A stretch of DNA of 64,000 nucleotides from Citrobacter sp. wls619 (GCF_005281345.1 NZ_SZXJ01000043.1:418-64417); one strand, 5' to 3'; positions 20,992 to 32,383 are shown, counted from the first letter of the stretch. Translations and numbers: made by a program. The notes: generated by a model from the letters alone, not told the origin.

Positions 20992-21509
20992 GCTTCACCT
21001 ACCGAGGTCTGTTTGGTTTCTGGCGACGTTTTCATACCCGCCTCAACAAAATCCGCCAACTGCAGCAGCATGACACGTAACGCTTTCGGCATCTGCTCCA
21101 GTTCGATGGCGTCCATCAGATTTTTAACATACAGCCCTAACTCTGTATCACCTTCGATCACCAGGCGACGCTGGAAGAAAAGCGTATCTGGATCCTGCTT
21201 ACGCGCCGCGATCATCAGCAGATCGCTGGCATCGGCGCTAAAACTCACATCAGCATCTGCGCTCTCACTGACGATAAGCTTGCCGTTCTCTACTGAGGTA
21301 TACCATCTGAGGCCAATATCGCGCACATGAATGCTCAGCCAGCGACCGTCGAGAAACTCCAGCTCCCCATCGGCCAGCGCCTGACTAAACTGCCAGCTCA
21401 GGACCTGCTCCAAAACCTGGCGCTTCAGCGCAAAGGGCGTCAGTTTAACCGGTACACTCATCAGAGAAGGACCTAAATGTACTAAGCGTGAACGCAGTTT
21501 ATCCAACAC
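20985..21509 (-). CDS. ubiT: O2-independent ubiquinone biosynthesis accessory factor UbiT
   Basis: UbiT (YhbT) is an SCP2-domain lipid-binding protein that takes the place of UbiJ and organises ubiquinone synthesis under anaerobic conditions. I choose the GTG at 21509, preceded by AGGGAG, which gives the 174 residues of the E. coli protein starting at LDKLRSR; a longer frame adds seven residues. The SCP2 domain covers about 40-140. It is divergent from ubiUV across about 220 bases, so all three anaerobic-ubiquinone genes are together. Confidence 0.93.
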   Translation of the reverse strand: MLDKLRSRLVHLGPSLMSVPVKLTPFALKRQVLEQVLSWQFSQALADGELEFLDGRWLSIHVRDIGLRWYTSVENGKLIVSESADADVSFSADASDLLMIAARKQDPDTLFFQRRLVIEGDTELGLYVKNLMDAIELEQMPKALRVMLLQLADFVEAGMKTSPETKQTSVGEAC

Positions 21510-21727
21510 GAGCTTTACTCCCTGTTTCAATAGTCCTGCTATTTTGCCATATCAAATAAACGACATAGCGGCATAAATCAACAATTCGATGCGAAATTGT
21601 TACCTCTTTATTGGTGTCACCAATACGACTTTAACTGCCTCAAATCAAAAATTGTCTCAGCAAGGTTAACTAAAATCTCTCTTCGTTAACATTTTTGCGT
21701 CCTCAGGCGCAACTTTCAGGATAAATT

Positions 21728-22723
21728 ATGGAGCTGCTCTGCCCTGCCGGAAATCTCCCGGCGCTTAAGGCGGCCATCGAGAACGGCGCTGATGCTGTCT
21801 ACATCGGGCTGAAAGATGATACCAACGCCCGTCATTTCGCCGGCCTTAATTTTACCGAGAAAAAATTGCAGGAAGCGGTGAGTTTCGTTCATCAACATCG
21901 CCGTAAGCTGCACATTGCGATTAACACCTTTGCCCATCCGGATGGGTATGTACGCTGGCAACGTGCCGTGGATATGGCGGCACAACTGGGTGCGGATGCC
22001 CTGATCCTTGCCGATCTCGCCATGCTTGAGTATGCCGCAGAGCGCTATCCCCATATTGAGCGCCATGTCTCCGTTCAGGCATCTGCGACTAACGAAGAGG
22101 CAATTAATTTCTACCATCGCAACTTTGACGTTGCGCGGGTCGTACTGCCACGCGTGCTGTCGATTCATCAGGTGAAGCAATTAGCCCGCGTCACCCCAGT
22201 TCCATTAGAAGTATTTGCCTTCGGCAGTCTGTGCATTATGGCAGAAGGTCGTTGTTACTTATCTTCTTATCTGACAGGTGAATCGCCAAACACGGTGGGT
22301 GCCTGCTCCCCTGCTCGCTTTGTGCGCTGGCAGCAGACCCCACAGGGACTGGAGTCACGGTTAAACGAAGTGCTGATCGACCGCTATCAGGACGGCGAAA
22401 ACGCAGGTTACCCAACGCTGTGTAAAGGCCGCTATCTGGTCGATGGTGAACGCTACCATGCGCTGGAAGAGCCAACCAGTCTGAACACGCTGGAGCTGCT
22501 GCCCGACTTGCTGGCCGCCAATATTGCGTCGGTCAAAATAGAGGGCCGTCAACGCAGCCCGGCCTATGTCAGCCAGGTAGCAAAAGTATGGCGTCAGGCG
22601 ATCGACCGCTGCAAAGCCTCCCCGCAGAACTTCGTTCCACAGCCTGAATGGATGGAAACGCTGGGCTCCATGTCCGAAGGCACGCAGACCACGCTTGGTG
22701 CGTATCACCGTAAATGGCAGTGA
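21728..22723 (+). CDS. ubiU: O2-independent ubiquinone hydroxylase subunit UbiU
   Basis: UbiU, with UbiV, performs the ring hydroxylations of ubiquinone synthesis without oxygen, using prephenate as donor. It is a U32-peptidase-family protein of 331 residues that holds a 4Fe-4S cluster; the four ligand cysteines C169, C176, C193 and C232 of the E. coli protein are all at the same positions. The downstream ubiV start lies eight bases after the ubiU stop. In E. coli the operon is under FNR control; I looked for an FNR box in the divergent region and found none convincing. Confidence 0.95.
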   Translation: MELLCPAGNLPALKAAIENGADAVYIGLKDDTNARHFAGLNFTEKKLQEAVSFVHQHRRKLHIAINTFAHPDGYVRWQRAVDMAAQLGADALILADLAMLEYAAERYPHIERHVSVQASATNEEAINFYHRNFDVARVVLPRVLSIHQVKQLARVTPVPLEVFAFGSLCIMAEGRCYLSSYLTGESPNTVGACSPARFVRWQQTPQGLESRLNEVLIDRYQDGENAGYPTLCKGRYLVDGERYHALEEPTSLNTLELLPDLLAANIASVKIEGRQRSPAYVSQVAKVWRQAIDRCKASPQNFVPQPEWMETLGSMSEGTQTTLGAYHRKWQ

Positions 22724-22731
22724 GAAAAGCA

Positions 22732-23610
22732 ATGAAATATTCCTTAGGGCCCGTGCTTTACTACTGGCCGAAAGAGACGCTGGAAGATTTTTATCAGCAG
22801 GCTGCAACCAGCCAGGCCGACGTTATCTATCTGGGTGAGGCGGTGTGCAGCAAGCGCCGTGCCACGAAAGTGGGTGACTGGATCGATATGGCGAAATCAC
22901 TCGCCGGCAGCGGCAAACAGGTCGTGCTCTCTACGCTGGCGCTGGTACAGGCCTCCTCAGAACTGGGAGAACTGAAGCGCTATGTGGAAAACGGCGATTT
23001 CCTGGTGGAGGCCAGCGATCTCGGCGTAGTTAACATGTGCGCCGAGCGCAAACTGCCGTTTGTCGCAGGGCATGCGCTCAACTGCTACAACGCGGTCACG
23101 CTGCGTATGCTGCTTAAGCAAGGTATGGTGCGCTGGTGTATGCCGGTTGAACTGTCCCGTGACTGGTTGGTAAATCTGCTCAATCAGTGTGAAGAACTGG
23201 GTATTCGCAATCAGTTTGAAACCGAAGTCCTCAGCTACGGGCATCTGCCGCTGGCGTACTCTGCTCGCTGTTTTACCGCGCGTTCCGAAGATCGGCCAAA
23301 AGACGAATGTGAAACCTGCTGCATCAAATACCCCAACGGGCGTGATGTGCTGTCGCAGGAAAATCAGCAGGTCTTTGTCCTCAACGGGATCCAGACCATG
23401 AGCGGCTATGTCTACAATCTCGGCAACGAGCTGACATCGATGCAGGGGCTGGTTGATATCGTTCGCCTATCACCATTGGGGACGGAAACAATCGCGATGC
23501 TTGATGCTTTCCGCGCGAATGAAAACGGCAACGCCCCGTTACCGCTTGCCGCCCACAGCGACTGCAACGGTTACTGGAAGCGTCTGGCCGGGCTGGAGCT
23601 GCAATCCTGA
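22732..23610 (+). CDS. ubiV: O2-independent ubiquinone hydroxylase subunit UbiV
   Basis: UbiV is the partner of UbiU in anaerobic ubiquinone synthesis and carries its own 4Fe-4S cluster. I use the ATG at 22732 (292 residues, MKYSLGPVLYYWPKE), as in E. coli, rather than an in-frame ATG inside ubiU. Cluster-ligand cysteines C39, C180, C193 and C197 are present. The gene ends eight bases before a REP cluster. Confidence 0.95.
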   Translation: MKYSLGPVLYYWPKETLEDFYQQAATSQADVIYLGEAVCSKRRATKVGDWIDMAKSLAGSGKQVVLSTLALVQASSELGELKRYVENGDFLVEASDLGVVNMCAERKLPFVAGHALNCYNAVTLRMLLKQGMVRWCMPVELSRDWLVNLLNQCEELGIRNQFETEVLSYGHLPLAYSARCFTARSEDRPKDECETCCIKYPNGRDVLSQENQQVFVLNGIQTMSGYVYNLGNELTSMQGLVDIVRLSPLGTETIAMLDAFRANENGNAPLPLAAHSDCNGYWKRLAGLELQS

Positions 23611-23617
23611 TAAAATC

Positions 23618-23702
23618 TCGCCGGATGGCGGCATAAATGCCTTATCCGGCCTACAGATAGCGATCCCGTAGGCCCGAAAAGCTCAGCACCATCGGGCATT
23701 TT
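23618..23702. repeat. REP/BIME palindrome cluster
   Basis: A REP unit (GCCGGATGGCGGCATAA then CTTATCCGGCCTAC) and an inverted, more degenerate partner (GTAGGCCCG...ATCGGGCATTTT) follow ubiV. They lie in a transcription-tail position between ubiV and yhbW. Confidence 0.88.
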
Positions 23703-23799
23703 ATGTTCGGCGCAATCCGTATAAAGCTCACTTTGTTAACAACATTCGCTAATCTTTAATGCAGTATTAAAAGATTAACCGGTAACAAAGTGAGCCGTT

Positions 23800-24807
23800 A
23801 TGACTGACAAAACCATTCCATTCTCGGTGTTGGATCTCGCGCCGATCCCTGAGGGTTCCTCCGCACGGGAAGCCTTTTCCCATTCGCTCGATCTCGCACT
23901 ACTCGCTGAAAAACGTGGCTACCACCGCTACTGGCTGGCAGAACATCACAACATGACCGGTATCGCCAGCGCCGCAACGTCGGTACTGATTGGTTATCTT
24001 GCGGCCAATACCACCACACTGCATCTGGGTTCTGGCGGCGTTATGCTACCCAACCATTCTCCACTGGTGATCGCCGAGCAGTTCGGTACCCTGAATACGC
24101 TGTATCCGGGACGAATCGATCTCGGGCTTGGCCGTGCGCCAGGGAGCGATCAACCCACAATGCGCGCCCTGCGCCGCCATATGAGCGGTGATATCGATAA
24201 CTTCCCGCGTGATGTAGCAGAACTGGTGGACTGGTTCGACGCCCGCGATCCGAATCCCCATGTACGCCCGGTTCCAGGCTATGGCGAGCAGATCCCGGTT
24301 TGGTTATTAGGCTCCAGCCTGTACAGCGCACAGCTGGCGGCTCAGCTGGGTTTGCCGTTTGCCTTCGCCTCGCACTTTGCTCCGGATATGCTGCACCAGG
24401 CACTGCACTTGTACCGGACACAGTTCAAGCCTTCAGCACGCCTGGAAAAACCGTATGCGATGGTGTGTATCAACATCATAGCCGCCGACAGCAATCGCGA
24501 CGCCGAGTTTCTTTTCACCTCCATGCAGCAGGCGTTTGTGAAACTGCGCCGGGGCGAAACCGGCCAGTTACCGCCGCCGGTAGAGAATATGCATCAGCTG
24601 TGGTCCGCTTCTGAACAGTATGGCGTACAACAGGCGCTGAGCATGTCGCTGGTCGGCGATAAAGCGAAAGTGCAGCACGGTCTCGACGCGATTTTGCGTG
24701 AAACCCAGGCCGATGAAATTATGGTTAACGGCCAGATCTTTGATCATCAGGCACGACTGCATTCGTTTGATTTGGCGATGGATGTGAAGCAGGAATTGTT
24801 GGGGTAG
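23800..24807 (+). CDS. yhbW: Luciferase-like monooxygenase YhbW
   Basis: YhbW is a flavin-dependent, luciferase-like alkanal monooxygenase-family protein of 335 residues (same as E. coli); its substrate is unknown. Family segments YWLAEHHN (about 45-52), [12 protein letters not shown] (about 78-89) and [12 protein letters not shown] (about 106-117) are visible. It has its own short upstream region of about 100 bases after the ubiV REP cluster and is followed by another REP cluster before the convergent mtr. Confidence 0.93.
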   Translation: MTDKTIPFSVLDLAPIPEGSSAREAFSHSLDLALLAEKRGYHRYWLAEHHNMTGIASAATSVLIGYLAANTTTLHLGSGGVMLPNHSPLVIAEQFGTLNTLYPGRIDLGLGRAPGSDQPTMRALRRHMSGDIDNFPRDVAELVDWFDARDPNPHVRPVPGYGEQIPVWLLGSSLYSAQLAAQLGLPFAFASHFAPDMLHQALHLYRTQFKPSARLEKPYAMVCINIIAADSNRDAEFLFTSMQQAFVKLRRGETGQLPPPVENMHQLWSASEQYGVQQALSMSLVGDKAKVQHGLDAILRETQADEIMVNGQIFDHQARLHSFDLAMDVKQELLG

Positions 24808-24813
24808 TGCTAT

Positions 24814-24890
24814 TAGTGCCGGATGGCGGCTGCGCCTTATCCGGCCTACTCAATCTTTGTAGGCCCGGTAAGCGTAGCGCCACCGGGCAA
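24814..24890. repeat. REP/BIME palindrome cluster
   Basis: Two inverted REP units (GCCGGATGGCGGCTGCGCCTTATCCGGCCTAC and the reverse GTAGGCCCGGTAAGCG...CCACCGGGCAA) fill the gap between the convergent yhbW and mtr genes, so the pair is shared by both 3' ends. Confidence 0.88.
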
Positions 24891-24895
24891 TTGTT

Positions 24896-26140
24896 CTACT
24901 GGTATACAGGCAACAGATTAAAGCTCGACAGAATATGGATAACCGCGTTACCGATACCGAACACCAGGATCAGCGCAATCATCGGCTTACCGCCCCAGAC
25001 GCGGAATTTCGGGCTACCGAAACGCTCACGGGATTTACGTGCCAGCAACGCTGGGACAATTGCGGCCCAAATGGTTGCTGCGAGTCCTGCATAACCAATG
25101 GCGTACAGGAAGCCATTCGGCCACAGCAGGCCACCGACAATCGGCGGCAGGAAGGTCAGCAACGCGGTTTTAAAACGTCCGATGCCAGAGTCATCAAATT
25201 TGAACAGATCTGCCAGATAGTCGAACAGACCCAGCGTCACTCCGAGGAACGAACTCGCCACGGCAAAGTTGGAGAACACCACCAATAGCAGATCCAGACT
25301 GCGGCTGTTCAATACGCCGCTCAGCGCCTGTACCAGCACATCAATGTTACCGCCCTGCTGCGCAATACCGATAAATTGCGGACGCGGAATATTACCCATT
25401 GTCCCCAGCAACCATACGGTATACAGCACCAGCGCCAGCAGCGTGCCGTAGACCAGGCACTTAACGATGGTCTTCGGATCTTTACCGTAGTACTTCATCA
25501 GGCTCGGGACGTTACCGTGGTAGCCGAATGAGGCCAGACAAAACGGCAGCGTCATCAACAGATACGGCGTATACGAAGCGTTGCTTTCCGCCACGTTAAA
25601 CAACGTTGTGGGCTGAACGTGTCCTAGTAAACTGCCGAAGGTCAGGAAAAAGGTAATTACCTTCGCACCCAGCACAATCGCCGTCATGCGACTGACCGCT
25701 TTGGTGCTTAACCACACCACAAACGCCACCAGCAGCGCAAAGCCAAGACCTGCCGCACGCGCCGGCACGTTCAACGACATCTCCGAGAAGGTGTGATGCA
25801 GGATTGACCCGCTCGCCGAGATATACGCGTAGGTCAGAATATAGAGAACGAAAGCAATCGAGATGCCGTTCACCACGTTCCAGCCTTTGCCCAGCAGATC
25901 TTTCGTGATGGTGTCGAAGCTGGAACCAATGCGGTAATTGAGGTTAGCTTCGAGGATCATCAGCCCGGAGTGCAACATGCAGAACCAGGTGAAGATCAGC
26001 GCCGCCATTGACCAGAAGAACCACGCCCCGGACATGACCACAGGCAGAGAAAACATCCCCGCGCCAATAATGGTGCCGCCGATGATCACCACGCCGCCAA
26101 GCAGCGAAGGTGACGTTTGGGTGGTGGTTAGTGTTGCCAT
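24896..26140 (-). CDS. mtr: Tryptophan-specific permease Mtr
   Basis: Mtr is the high-affinity inner-membrane tryptophan/proton symporter of the aromatic amino acid permease (ArAAP) family; it also takes up indole. The 414-residue protein has the E. coli length and about eleven membrane segments. The first contains [16 protein letters not shown] (about 15-30), typical of the family. A TrpR-type operator lies upstream (26194-26211). In E. coli TyrR also activates the gene. Confidence 0.95.
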   Translation of the reverse strand: MATLTTTQTSPSLLGGVVIIGGTIIGAGMFSLPVVMSGAWFFWSMAALIFTWFCMLHSGLMILEANLNYRIGSSFDTITKDLLGKGWNVVNGISIAFVLYILTYAYISASGSILHHTFSEMSLNVPARAAGLGFALLVAFVVWLSTKAVSRMTAIVLGAKVITFFLTFGSLLGHVQPTTLFNVAESNASYTPYLLMTLPFCLASFGYHGNVPSLMKYYGKDPKTIVKCLVYGTLLALVLYTVWLLGTMGNIPRPQFIGIAQQGGNIDVLVQALSGVLNSRSLDLLLVVFSNFAVASSFLGVTLGLFDYLADLFKFDDSGIGRFKTALLTFLPPIVGGLLWPNGFLYAIGYAGLAATIWAAIVPALLARKSRERFGSPKFRVWGGKPMIALILVFGIGNAVIHILSSFNLLPVYQ

Positions 26141-26193
26141 TTAGCCATCTCTCCAGTCATTTATCTTGTGACTACATCTTAATGCGTTGCACT

Positions 26194-26211
26194 GTACCAG
26201 TACACGAGTAC
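26194..26211 (-). promoter_or_regulatory. Putative TrpR operator of mtr
   Basis: GTACCAGTACACGAGTAC is an imperfect palindrome close to the TrpR consensus GTACTAGTTAACTAGTAC. It lies about 54 bases before the mtr start codon, where repression by tryptophan-bound TrpR is known in E. coli. Confidence 0.55.
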
Positions 26212-26220
26212 AAATGAAAT

Positions 26221-26251
26221 AAAAAAAGCCCCGATTGTTGAGATCGGGGCC
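26221..26251 (-). terminator. deaD intrinsic terminator
   Basis: On the minus strand GCCCCGATCTCAACAATCGGGGC forms a strong stem followed by a run of seven T. It lies about 36 bases after the deaD stop codon. Confidence 0.88.
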
Positions 26252-26286
26252 GTATATTTTACTTTACAGCTATAAAGCTAAAAGGC

Positions 26287-28215
26287 TTATGCATCACCGC
26301 CGAAACGACGACGACCAGCAGAGTCATCACGACGCGGAGCAGAAGAATCGTCACGACGCGGACCACGGTTGCCTTCACGACGTTCGCCGCTGAAACGACG
26401 ACCATCGCCACGACCGCCTTCACGACGTTCGCCGCTAAAGCCACGACCTTCACCACGACCGCCTTCACGACGCTCACCGCTGAAACGGCCACCGCCACGA
26501 CGCTCACCACCGGTGTGCGGTACTGCATCGCCAACCAGCTGCATATTCATCGGCTTGTTCAGGATGCGAGTACGGGTAAAGTGCTGCAGCACGTCGCCCG
26601 GCATACCTTTCGGCAGTTCGATGGTGGAGTGGGAAGCAAACAGCTTGATGTTACCGATATAACGGCTGCTGATATCACCTTCGTTAGCAATCGCGCCAAC
26701 GATATGACGAACTTCAACACCGTCATCACGACCCACTTCAATGCGGTACAGCTGCATATCGCCAACGTCACGACGTTCACGACGCGGACGGTCTTCACCA
26801 CCACGGTCATTGCGGTCACGCGGGCCACGATCGTTGCGGTCACGCGGACCACGGTCATCACGGTCGCGGAATTCGCGTTTCGGACGCATCGGCGCATCTG
26901 GCGGCAGGATCAGCGGACGTTCGCCCTGAGCCATCTTCAGCAGTGCTGCTGCCAGCGTTTCAATATCCAGCTCTTCTTCCGGCTGCATTTTCGCCAGCAG
27001 AGCACGGTACTGGTCCAGATCGCTGCTTTCCAGCTGCTGCTGTACTTTGGCGGCGAATTTTTCCAGACGGCGTTTGCCCAGCAGATCTGCGTTCGGCAGT
27101 TCTACTTCCGGAATGGTCAGCTTCATGGTGCGTTCGATGTTACGCAGCAGACGACGCTCGCGGTTCTCAACGAACAGCAACGCACGACCCGCACGACCCG
27201 CACGACCGGTACGGCCGATACGGTGAACGTAAGACTCGGAATCCATCGGGATGTCGTAGTTAACCACCAGGCTGATACGCTCAACGTCCAGGCCACGAGC
27301 CGCAACGTCGGTTGCAATCAGAATATCCAGACGGCCATCTTTCAGACGTTCCAGAGTCTGCTCACGCAGGGACTGGTTCATATCACCGTTCAGTGCAGCG
27401 CTGCTATAACCGCTACGCTCCAGCGCTTCTGCCACTTCCAGGGTCGCATTTTTGGTACGAACGAAAATAATCGCCGCATCAAAGTCTTCTGCTTCCAGGA
27501 AACGCACCAGCGCTTCATTTTTACGCATGCCCCATACAGTCCAGTAGCTCTGGCTGATGTCAGGACGGGTAGTCACGCTGGACTGGATGCGTACTTCCTG
27601 CGGCTCTTTCATAAAGCGGCGGGTAATACGACGAATCGCTTCCGGCATAGTCGCGGAGAACAGAGCGGTCTGATGACCTTCCGGGATCTGCGCCATGATG
27701 GTTTCAACGTCTTCGATGAAGCCCATACGCAGCATTTCGTCAGCTTCGTCCAGCACCAGACCGCTCAGTTTGGAGAGGTCCAGAGTACCGCGCTTCAGGT
27801 GATCCAGCAGACGGCCCGGCGTACCGACGACGATCTGTGGTCCCTGACGCAGGGCACGTAATTGCACGTCATAACGCTGGCCGCCGTACAGGGCAACCAC
27901 GTTCACGCCGCGCATGTGTTTAGAGAAATCCGTCATGGCTTCTGCAACCTGAACCGCCAGTTCGCGGGTCGGTGCCAGCACCAGAATCTGAGGTGCCTTC
28001 AGCTCAGGATCAAGATTGTTGAGCAGCGGTAAGGAGAACGCTGCAGTTTTGCCGCTACCTGTCTGGGCCATACCCAGAACATCGCGGCCGCCCAGCAGAT
28101 GCGGAATGCACTCTGCCTGGATCGGAGATGGTTTTTCGTAACCCAGATCGTTAAGGGCTTCAAGGATAGGAGCCTTCAGGCCCAGATCTGCAAAAGTGGT
28201 TTCGAATTCAGCCAT
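26287..28215 (-). CDS. deaD: ATP-dependent DEAD-box RNA helicase DeaD (CsdA)
   Basis: DeaD unwinds RNA, helps 50S ribosome assembly and works in the cold-shock degradosome. I start it at the ATG of MAEFETTF (642 residues; 629 in E. coli). The Q motif (about 26-33), Walker A AQTGSGKT (50-57), the DEAD box in VLDEADEM and the [11 protein letters not shown] motif are present, followed by an RNA-recognition domain (about 485-560). The basic C-terminus holds three near-identical GERREGGRG-type repeats and several [13 protein letters not shown]-type repeats, which account for the extra length. The small gene yrbN overlaps its start. Confidence 0.95.
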
Positions 28216-28288
28216 GTAGTACGTGTGCCTCAAAATTAATGGCGGCCAGTCTACATAACTCATCATGAAATTGATCTGCAATTTTCAT
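28208..28288 (-). CDS. yrbN: Small protein YrbN overlapping deaD start
   Basis: A 26-residue frame begins ATG AAA ATT GCA at 28288 and reads [20 protein letters not shown] followed by AHVLHG. It closely matches the E. coli small protein YrbN, found by small-protein surveys. Its stop codon overlaps the deaD start by eight bases (the end GGC TGA shares bases with ATG GCT GAA), so translation of yrbN may control deaD. No function is known. Confidence 0.85.
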
Positions 28289-28394
28289 TGAAAAGTGTGA
28301 ACCGGCTCAAAGTAGGTGTATTAACGAACAACAACGCCCTCACCCGTGAAGGTGATGGCAATCAAAAAAGATTACGGGCTGATGTGTACGTCAG

Positions 28395-29279
28395 CTATTG
28401 CTGGTCCGATTCTGCCAGGTCATCTTGGTCCTGGCCCAGGAGCGATAATTCCAACAATGCGTATCGGTGCTCAACAAAGTTATGAACGTTGTTAGCCACC
28501 GCCAGTTTGAACAATGCCGTAGCGTTGTCCAAATCCCCCAGACTTAGGTAGTACTTACCTAAATAGAAGTTGGTTTCACTGAGATGCTCAGCGAGCGAGG
28601 TGTTATCCGTTGCGTCCGCCTTCAGGCGTTCCATCAGCGTTGCTTCGCTAATGTTGCCCAGGTAGAACTCGACAATGTTCCATCCCCATTGCTCTTTATC
28701 CGATTTCTCAAAGCGTTGCTTCAACGCTTCTTTAGCCTGCTTCTCATCGAGCTTCTGCTCGGCAAGATAAAGCCACAGACTGCGGAAAGGATCATTGGGA
28801 TCGTCTTGATAAAACGCCAGCAGATCATCTTGCGCTAACTTGTCGCGACCGCCGTAATACAATGCGATACCGCGATTTAAGTGCGCGTAGTTGTAAGTTG
28901 GATCAAGCTCAAGTACAGAATCAAACGCTTCATAGGCAGCATCAAAATTGCCTGCCTGCGTTAAATATATACCTAAGTAATTGAATACTTCAGGCATATC
29001 TGGTCGGATTGCCAACGCTTGTGAAAAATCATTTCGCGCCAGTGCCCTCAGACCGAGACTATCATACAACACTCCGCGCTCATATAAAAGCTGTGCGCGT
29101 TCATCATCGGTTAAAGCCCGACTGGCAAGAATTTGTTCCATACGTGCCAGAATCACTTCCTGCTGCAAAGTCGGTTGCAATGGTACTGCGAGGACTTCAC
29201 TCTTACGCCAGGCGGAATTACTGCATCCAGCCAGCGTGAGTGCTGTCGCCACGAAACACCAGCGCAAAAAAGGCTTCAT
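28395..29279 (-). CDS. nlpI: Outer-membrane lipoprotein NlpI
   Basis: NlpI is a TPR lipoprotein that serves as adaptor for peptidoglycan endopeptidases and delivers MepS to the protease Prc. The 294-residue protein begins MKPFLRWCF, with the lipobox LTLAGC and lipidated C19. Several tetratricopeptide repeats (about 62-200) are intact, including [23 protein letters not shown]-like helices. I chose the ATG directly after AATGGGAAATG-like sequence at 29279, which gives the E. coli length; the longer frame reaches into the pnp trailer. It lies about 110 bases after pnp. Confidence 0.95.
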   Translation of the reverse strand: MKPFLRWCFVATALTLAGCSNSAWRKSEVLAVPLQPTLQQEVILARMEQILASRALTDDERAQLLYERGVLYDSLGLRALARNDFSQALAIRPDMPEVFNYLGIYLTQAGNFDAAYEAFDSVLELDPTYNYAHLNRGIALYYGGRDKLAQDDLLAFYQDDPNDPFRSLWLYLAEQKLDEKQAKEALKQRFEKSDKEQWGWNIVEFYLGNISEATLMERLKADATDNTSLAEHLSETNFYLGKYYLSLGDLDNATALFKLAVANNVHNFVEHRYALLELSLLGQDQDDLAESDQQ

Positions 29280-29388
29280 TTCCCACTCCCGAAGACAACG
29301 ATTGAATGAACGTCCAGGTTCCCCGGTTGCTAACAAGGCATCCTGCCGGGTTAAAAGCCCTCCGCTTTCGCGGAGGGCAATGGCAACC

Positions 29389-31521
29389 TTACTCGCCCTG
29401 GCTTGCCGGAGCTTCCGGTTCGCCTGCAGGCTGAGACTGCTCAGTTGCTTCTTTAATGCTCAGACGTACACGGCCCTGGCGATCAACTTCCAGAACTTTG
29501 ACCGGTACTTCCTGACCCATCTGCAGGTAGTCAGTCACTTTCTCTACGCGCTTGTCAGCGATCTGAGAGATGTGTACCAGACCTTCTTTACCGCCGCCGA
29601 TAGCAACGAATGCGCCAAAGTCAACGATACGGGTCACTTTACCATTGTAGATACGGCCAACTTCGATCTCTGCGGTGATTTCTTCGATACGACGGATAGC
29701 ATATTTCGCTTTCTCGCCGTCGGTCGCAGCAATCTTCACGGTACCATCATCTTCGATTTCAATGGTGGTGCCGGTTTCTTCGGTCAGAGCACGGATAACA
29801 GAACCGCCTTTACCGATAACGTCTTTGATCTTGTCCGGGCTAATCTTGATAGTGTGGATACGCGGAGCGAACTGAGAAATATCGCCACGCGGTGCGTTGA
29901 TCGCTTGTTCCATCACTCCCAGGATGTGCAGACGCGCACCTTTAGCCTGGTTCAGAGCAACCTGCATGATCTCTTTGGTGATACCTTCAATTTTGATATC
30001 CATCTGCAGTGCAGAGATACCGTCGCGGGAACCCGCTACTTTGAAGTCCATATCGCCCAGGTGGTCTTCGTCGCCCAGGATGTCAGACAGAACAACAAAG
30101 TTGTCGCCTTCTTTCACCAGACCCATCGCGATACCCGCAACGGCAGCTTTGATTGGCACGCCTGCGTCCATCAGCGCCAGGGAAGCACCACATACGGAAG
30201 CCATGGAAGAAGAACCGTTAGATTCGGTGATTTCAGAAACCACACGCACGGTGTACGGGAATTTATCCAGTTCCGGCATCACGGCCAATACGCCACGCTT
30301 CGCCAGACGACCGTGACCAATCTCACGACGTTTCGGAGAACCGACCATACCGGTTTCACCTACGCAGTACGGAGGGAAGTTATAGTGGAACAGGAAGTTG
30401 TCAGTACGCTCGCCCATCAGTTCGTCGAGGTTCTGTGCATCACGGGTGGTGCCCAGGGTCGCAGTCACCAGCGCCTGAGTTTCGCCACGGGTGAACAGTG
30501 CGGAACCGTGGGTACGCGGCAGAACGCCAGTACGCACGTCCAGGCCACGGATCATGTCTTTTTCACGGCCATCGATGCGCGGCTCGCCGGCCAGTACGCG
30601 GCTACGAACAACGTTTTTCTCGATAGCGTGCAGGATTTCACCCAGCTCGTTAGCGTCCAGGGTTTCATCTTCTGCAGTAAGCTGCGCGATGGTTTCAGAT
30701 TTGATCACGTCAACCTGAGCATAACGCTCTTGTTTGTCAGTGATACGGTAAGCATCGCTCAGACGCGCTTCTGCCAGTGCAGCAACGCGCGCGTTCAGCG
30801 CTTCGTTGACGGCTTCTGGCTGCCAGTCCCAACGTGGTTTGCCGGCTTCTTTCGCCAGCTCGTTGATGGCCTGGATAACAACCTGCTGCTGTTCGTGACC
30901 GAATACCACAGCCCCCAGCATCTGGTCTTCGCTCAGCAGTTCAGCTTCGGATTCAACCATCAGTACGGCAGCTTCGGTACCGGCAACAACCAGATCCAGT
31001 TTACTTTCTTTCAGCTCGTCCTGAGTCGGGTTCAGTACATACTGGTCATTGATATAACCAACACGTGCAGCACCGATCGGGCCGTTGAATGGGATACCAG
31101 ACAGAGTCAGCGCAGCAGATGCACCAATCATTGCCACGATGTCCGGGTTAACCTGCGGGTTAACAGAAACGACGGTCGCGATAACCTGAACTTCGTTAAC
31201 GAAGCCTTCCGGGAACAGCGGACGAACCGGGCGGTCAATCAGACGCGCGATCAGGGTTTCGCCTTCGCTTGGACGGCCTTCACGACGGAAGAAGCTACCT
31301 GGGATACGACCAGCAGCGTAGGTACGCTCCTGATAGTTAACGGTCAGCGGGAAAAAGTCCTGGCCTGGTTTCGCTTTTTTCTGGCCAACAACGGTAACGA
31401 ATACCGCAGTGTCATCCATGCTAACCATAACAGCGGCAGTCGCCTGACGCGCCATCATGCCGGTTTCCAGCGTAACGGTATGCTGACCGTACTGGAATTT
31501 ACGAACGATCGGATTAAGCAA
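29389..31521 (-). CDS. pnp: Polynucleotide phosphorylase Pnp
   Basis: PNPase is a trimeric 3'-to-5' exoribonuclease that uses phosphate, a core part of the RNA degradosome. The 710-residue protein (711 in E. coli) holds two RNase PH domains (about 10-230 and 310-545), a KH domain (about 553-612, with [12 protein letters not shown]) and an S1 domain (about 620-690, with [10 protein letters not shown]-like [13 protein letters not shown]). The start is TTG (31519-31521), preceded by AAAGGA. A long stem in the leader (31579-31674) is the known RNase III target for autocontrol. Confidence 0.96.
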   Translation of the reverse strand: MLNPIVRKFQYGQHTVTLETGMMARQATAAVMVSMDDTAVFVTVVGQKKAKPGQDFFPLTVNYQERTYAAGRIPGSFFRREGRPSEGETLIARLIDRPVRPLFPEGFVNEVQVIATVVSVNPQVNPDIVAMIGASAALTLSGIPFNGPIGAARVGYINDQYVLNPTQDELKESKLDLVVAGTEAAVLMVESEAELLSEDQMLGAVVFGHEQQQVVIQAINELAKEAGKPRWDWQPEAVNEALNARVAALAEARLSDAYRITDKQERYAQVDVIKSETIAQLTAEDETLDANELGEILHAIEKNVVRSRVLAGEPRIDGREKDMIRGLDVRTGVLPRTHGSALFTRGETQALVTATLGTTRDAQNLDELMGERTDNFLFHYNFPPYCVGETGMVGSPKRREIGHGRLAKRGVLAVMPELDKFPYTVRVVSEITESNGSSSMASVCGASLALMDAGVPIKAAVAGIAMGLVKEGDNFVVLSDILGDEDHLGDMDFKVAGSRDGISALQMDIKIEGITKEIMQVALNQAKGARLHILGVMEQAINAPRGDISQFAPRIHTIKISPDKIKDVIGKGGSVIRALTEETGTTIEIEDDGTVKIAATDGEKAKYAIRRIEEITAEIEVGRIYNGKVTRIVDFGAFVAIGGGKEGLVHISQIADKRVEKVTDYLQMGQEVPVKVLEVDRQGRVRLSIKEATEQSQPAGEPEAPASQGE

Positions 31522-31578
31522 AATAATATCCTTTCTCTATTTTTTTGACGGCACATTTATGCGCCATCGTTAATACCC

Positions 31579-31674
31579 GATCTTCTGCGCATCCTCGCGA
31601 CTAATGACAACCCTAACCCATGCGTATTGGGTAAAGCCTCTCATTAGCCGCGCGAACCTCTGCAACGGAAGATC
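31579..31674 (-). promoter_or_regulatory. pnp leader hairpin (RNase III autoregulation)
   Basis: On the minus strand GATCTTC...GCGGCTAATGA pairs with TCATTAGTCGC...GAAGATC, giving a long interrupted stem in the pnp 5' untranslated region. In E. coli RNase III cuts this stem and PNPase then degrades the upstream strand, destabilising its own mRNA. The two arms are clearly conserved here. Confidence 0.8.
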
Positions 31675-31726
31675 ATTCATAGCAACAATACATTAGTTTC
31701 CAGCGAATTGCTGCCATCTGCTGGAA

Positions 31727-31751
31727 AAAAGGGGCCATGAAGGCCCCCTCT
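31727..31751 (-). terminator. rpsO intrinsic terminator t1
   Basis: On the minus strand GGGGGCCTTCATGGCCCC is followed by six T, directly after the rpsO stop. In E. coli this terminator only partly stops transcription, so that pnp is also expressed by read-through. Confidence 0.88.
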
Positions 31752-31769
31752 TTCTGAAACTCGAAAGAA

Positions 31770-32299
<530 letters not shown>

Positions 32300-32383
32300 G
32301 CCGCGCGAACTGTTAAATAATTAACGCGACGTTAAGCGGCAGTATTCTACTCGCAGCGCCCTTTTATCGCAAGACAGAGAGCG

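Larger units (their letters stand above)
31560..31755 (+). ncRNA. sraG: Possible SraG small RNA, antisense to the pnp leader
   Basis: E. coli encodes the small RNA SraG in the rpsO-pnp gap, on the strand opposite pnp. The gap is preserved here and, read on the plus strand, ends in a GGGGCC/GGCCCC stem followed by TCTTTCT. Only the location and terminator-like end support it; boundaries are approximate. Confidence 0.35.

Noticed and set aside
21531-21727. FNR box in the ubiT-ubiU divergent region
   Set aside because: E. coli ubiUVT is FNR-controlled, but I found only single ATCAA half sites without the TTGAT partner at the right spacing.
26515-27861. Plus-strand open frame (448 codons) opposite deaD
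   Set aside because: Shadow of deaD, Thr/Gln-rich from the complement of biased codons and repeats.
28981-31548. Long plus-strand open frame (855 codons) opposite pnp and nlpI
   Set aside because: It is the complement of two highly expressed genes with strong codon bias, spans both, and its translation has no recognisable domain. Such frames arise when rare codons whose complements are stops are avoided.
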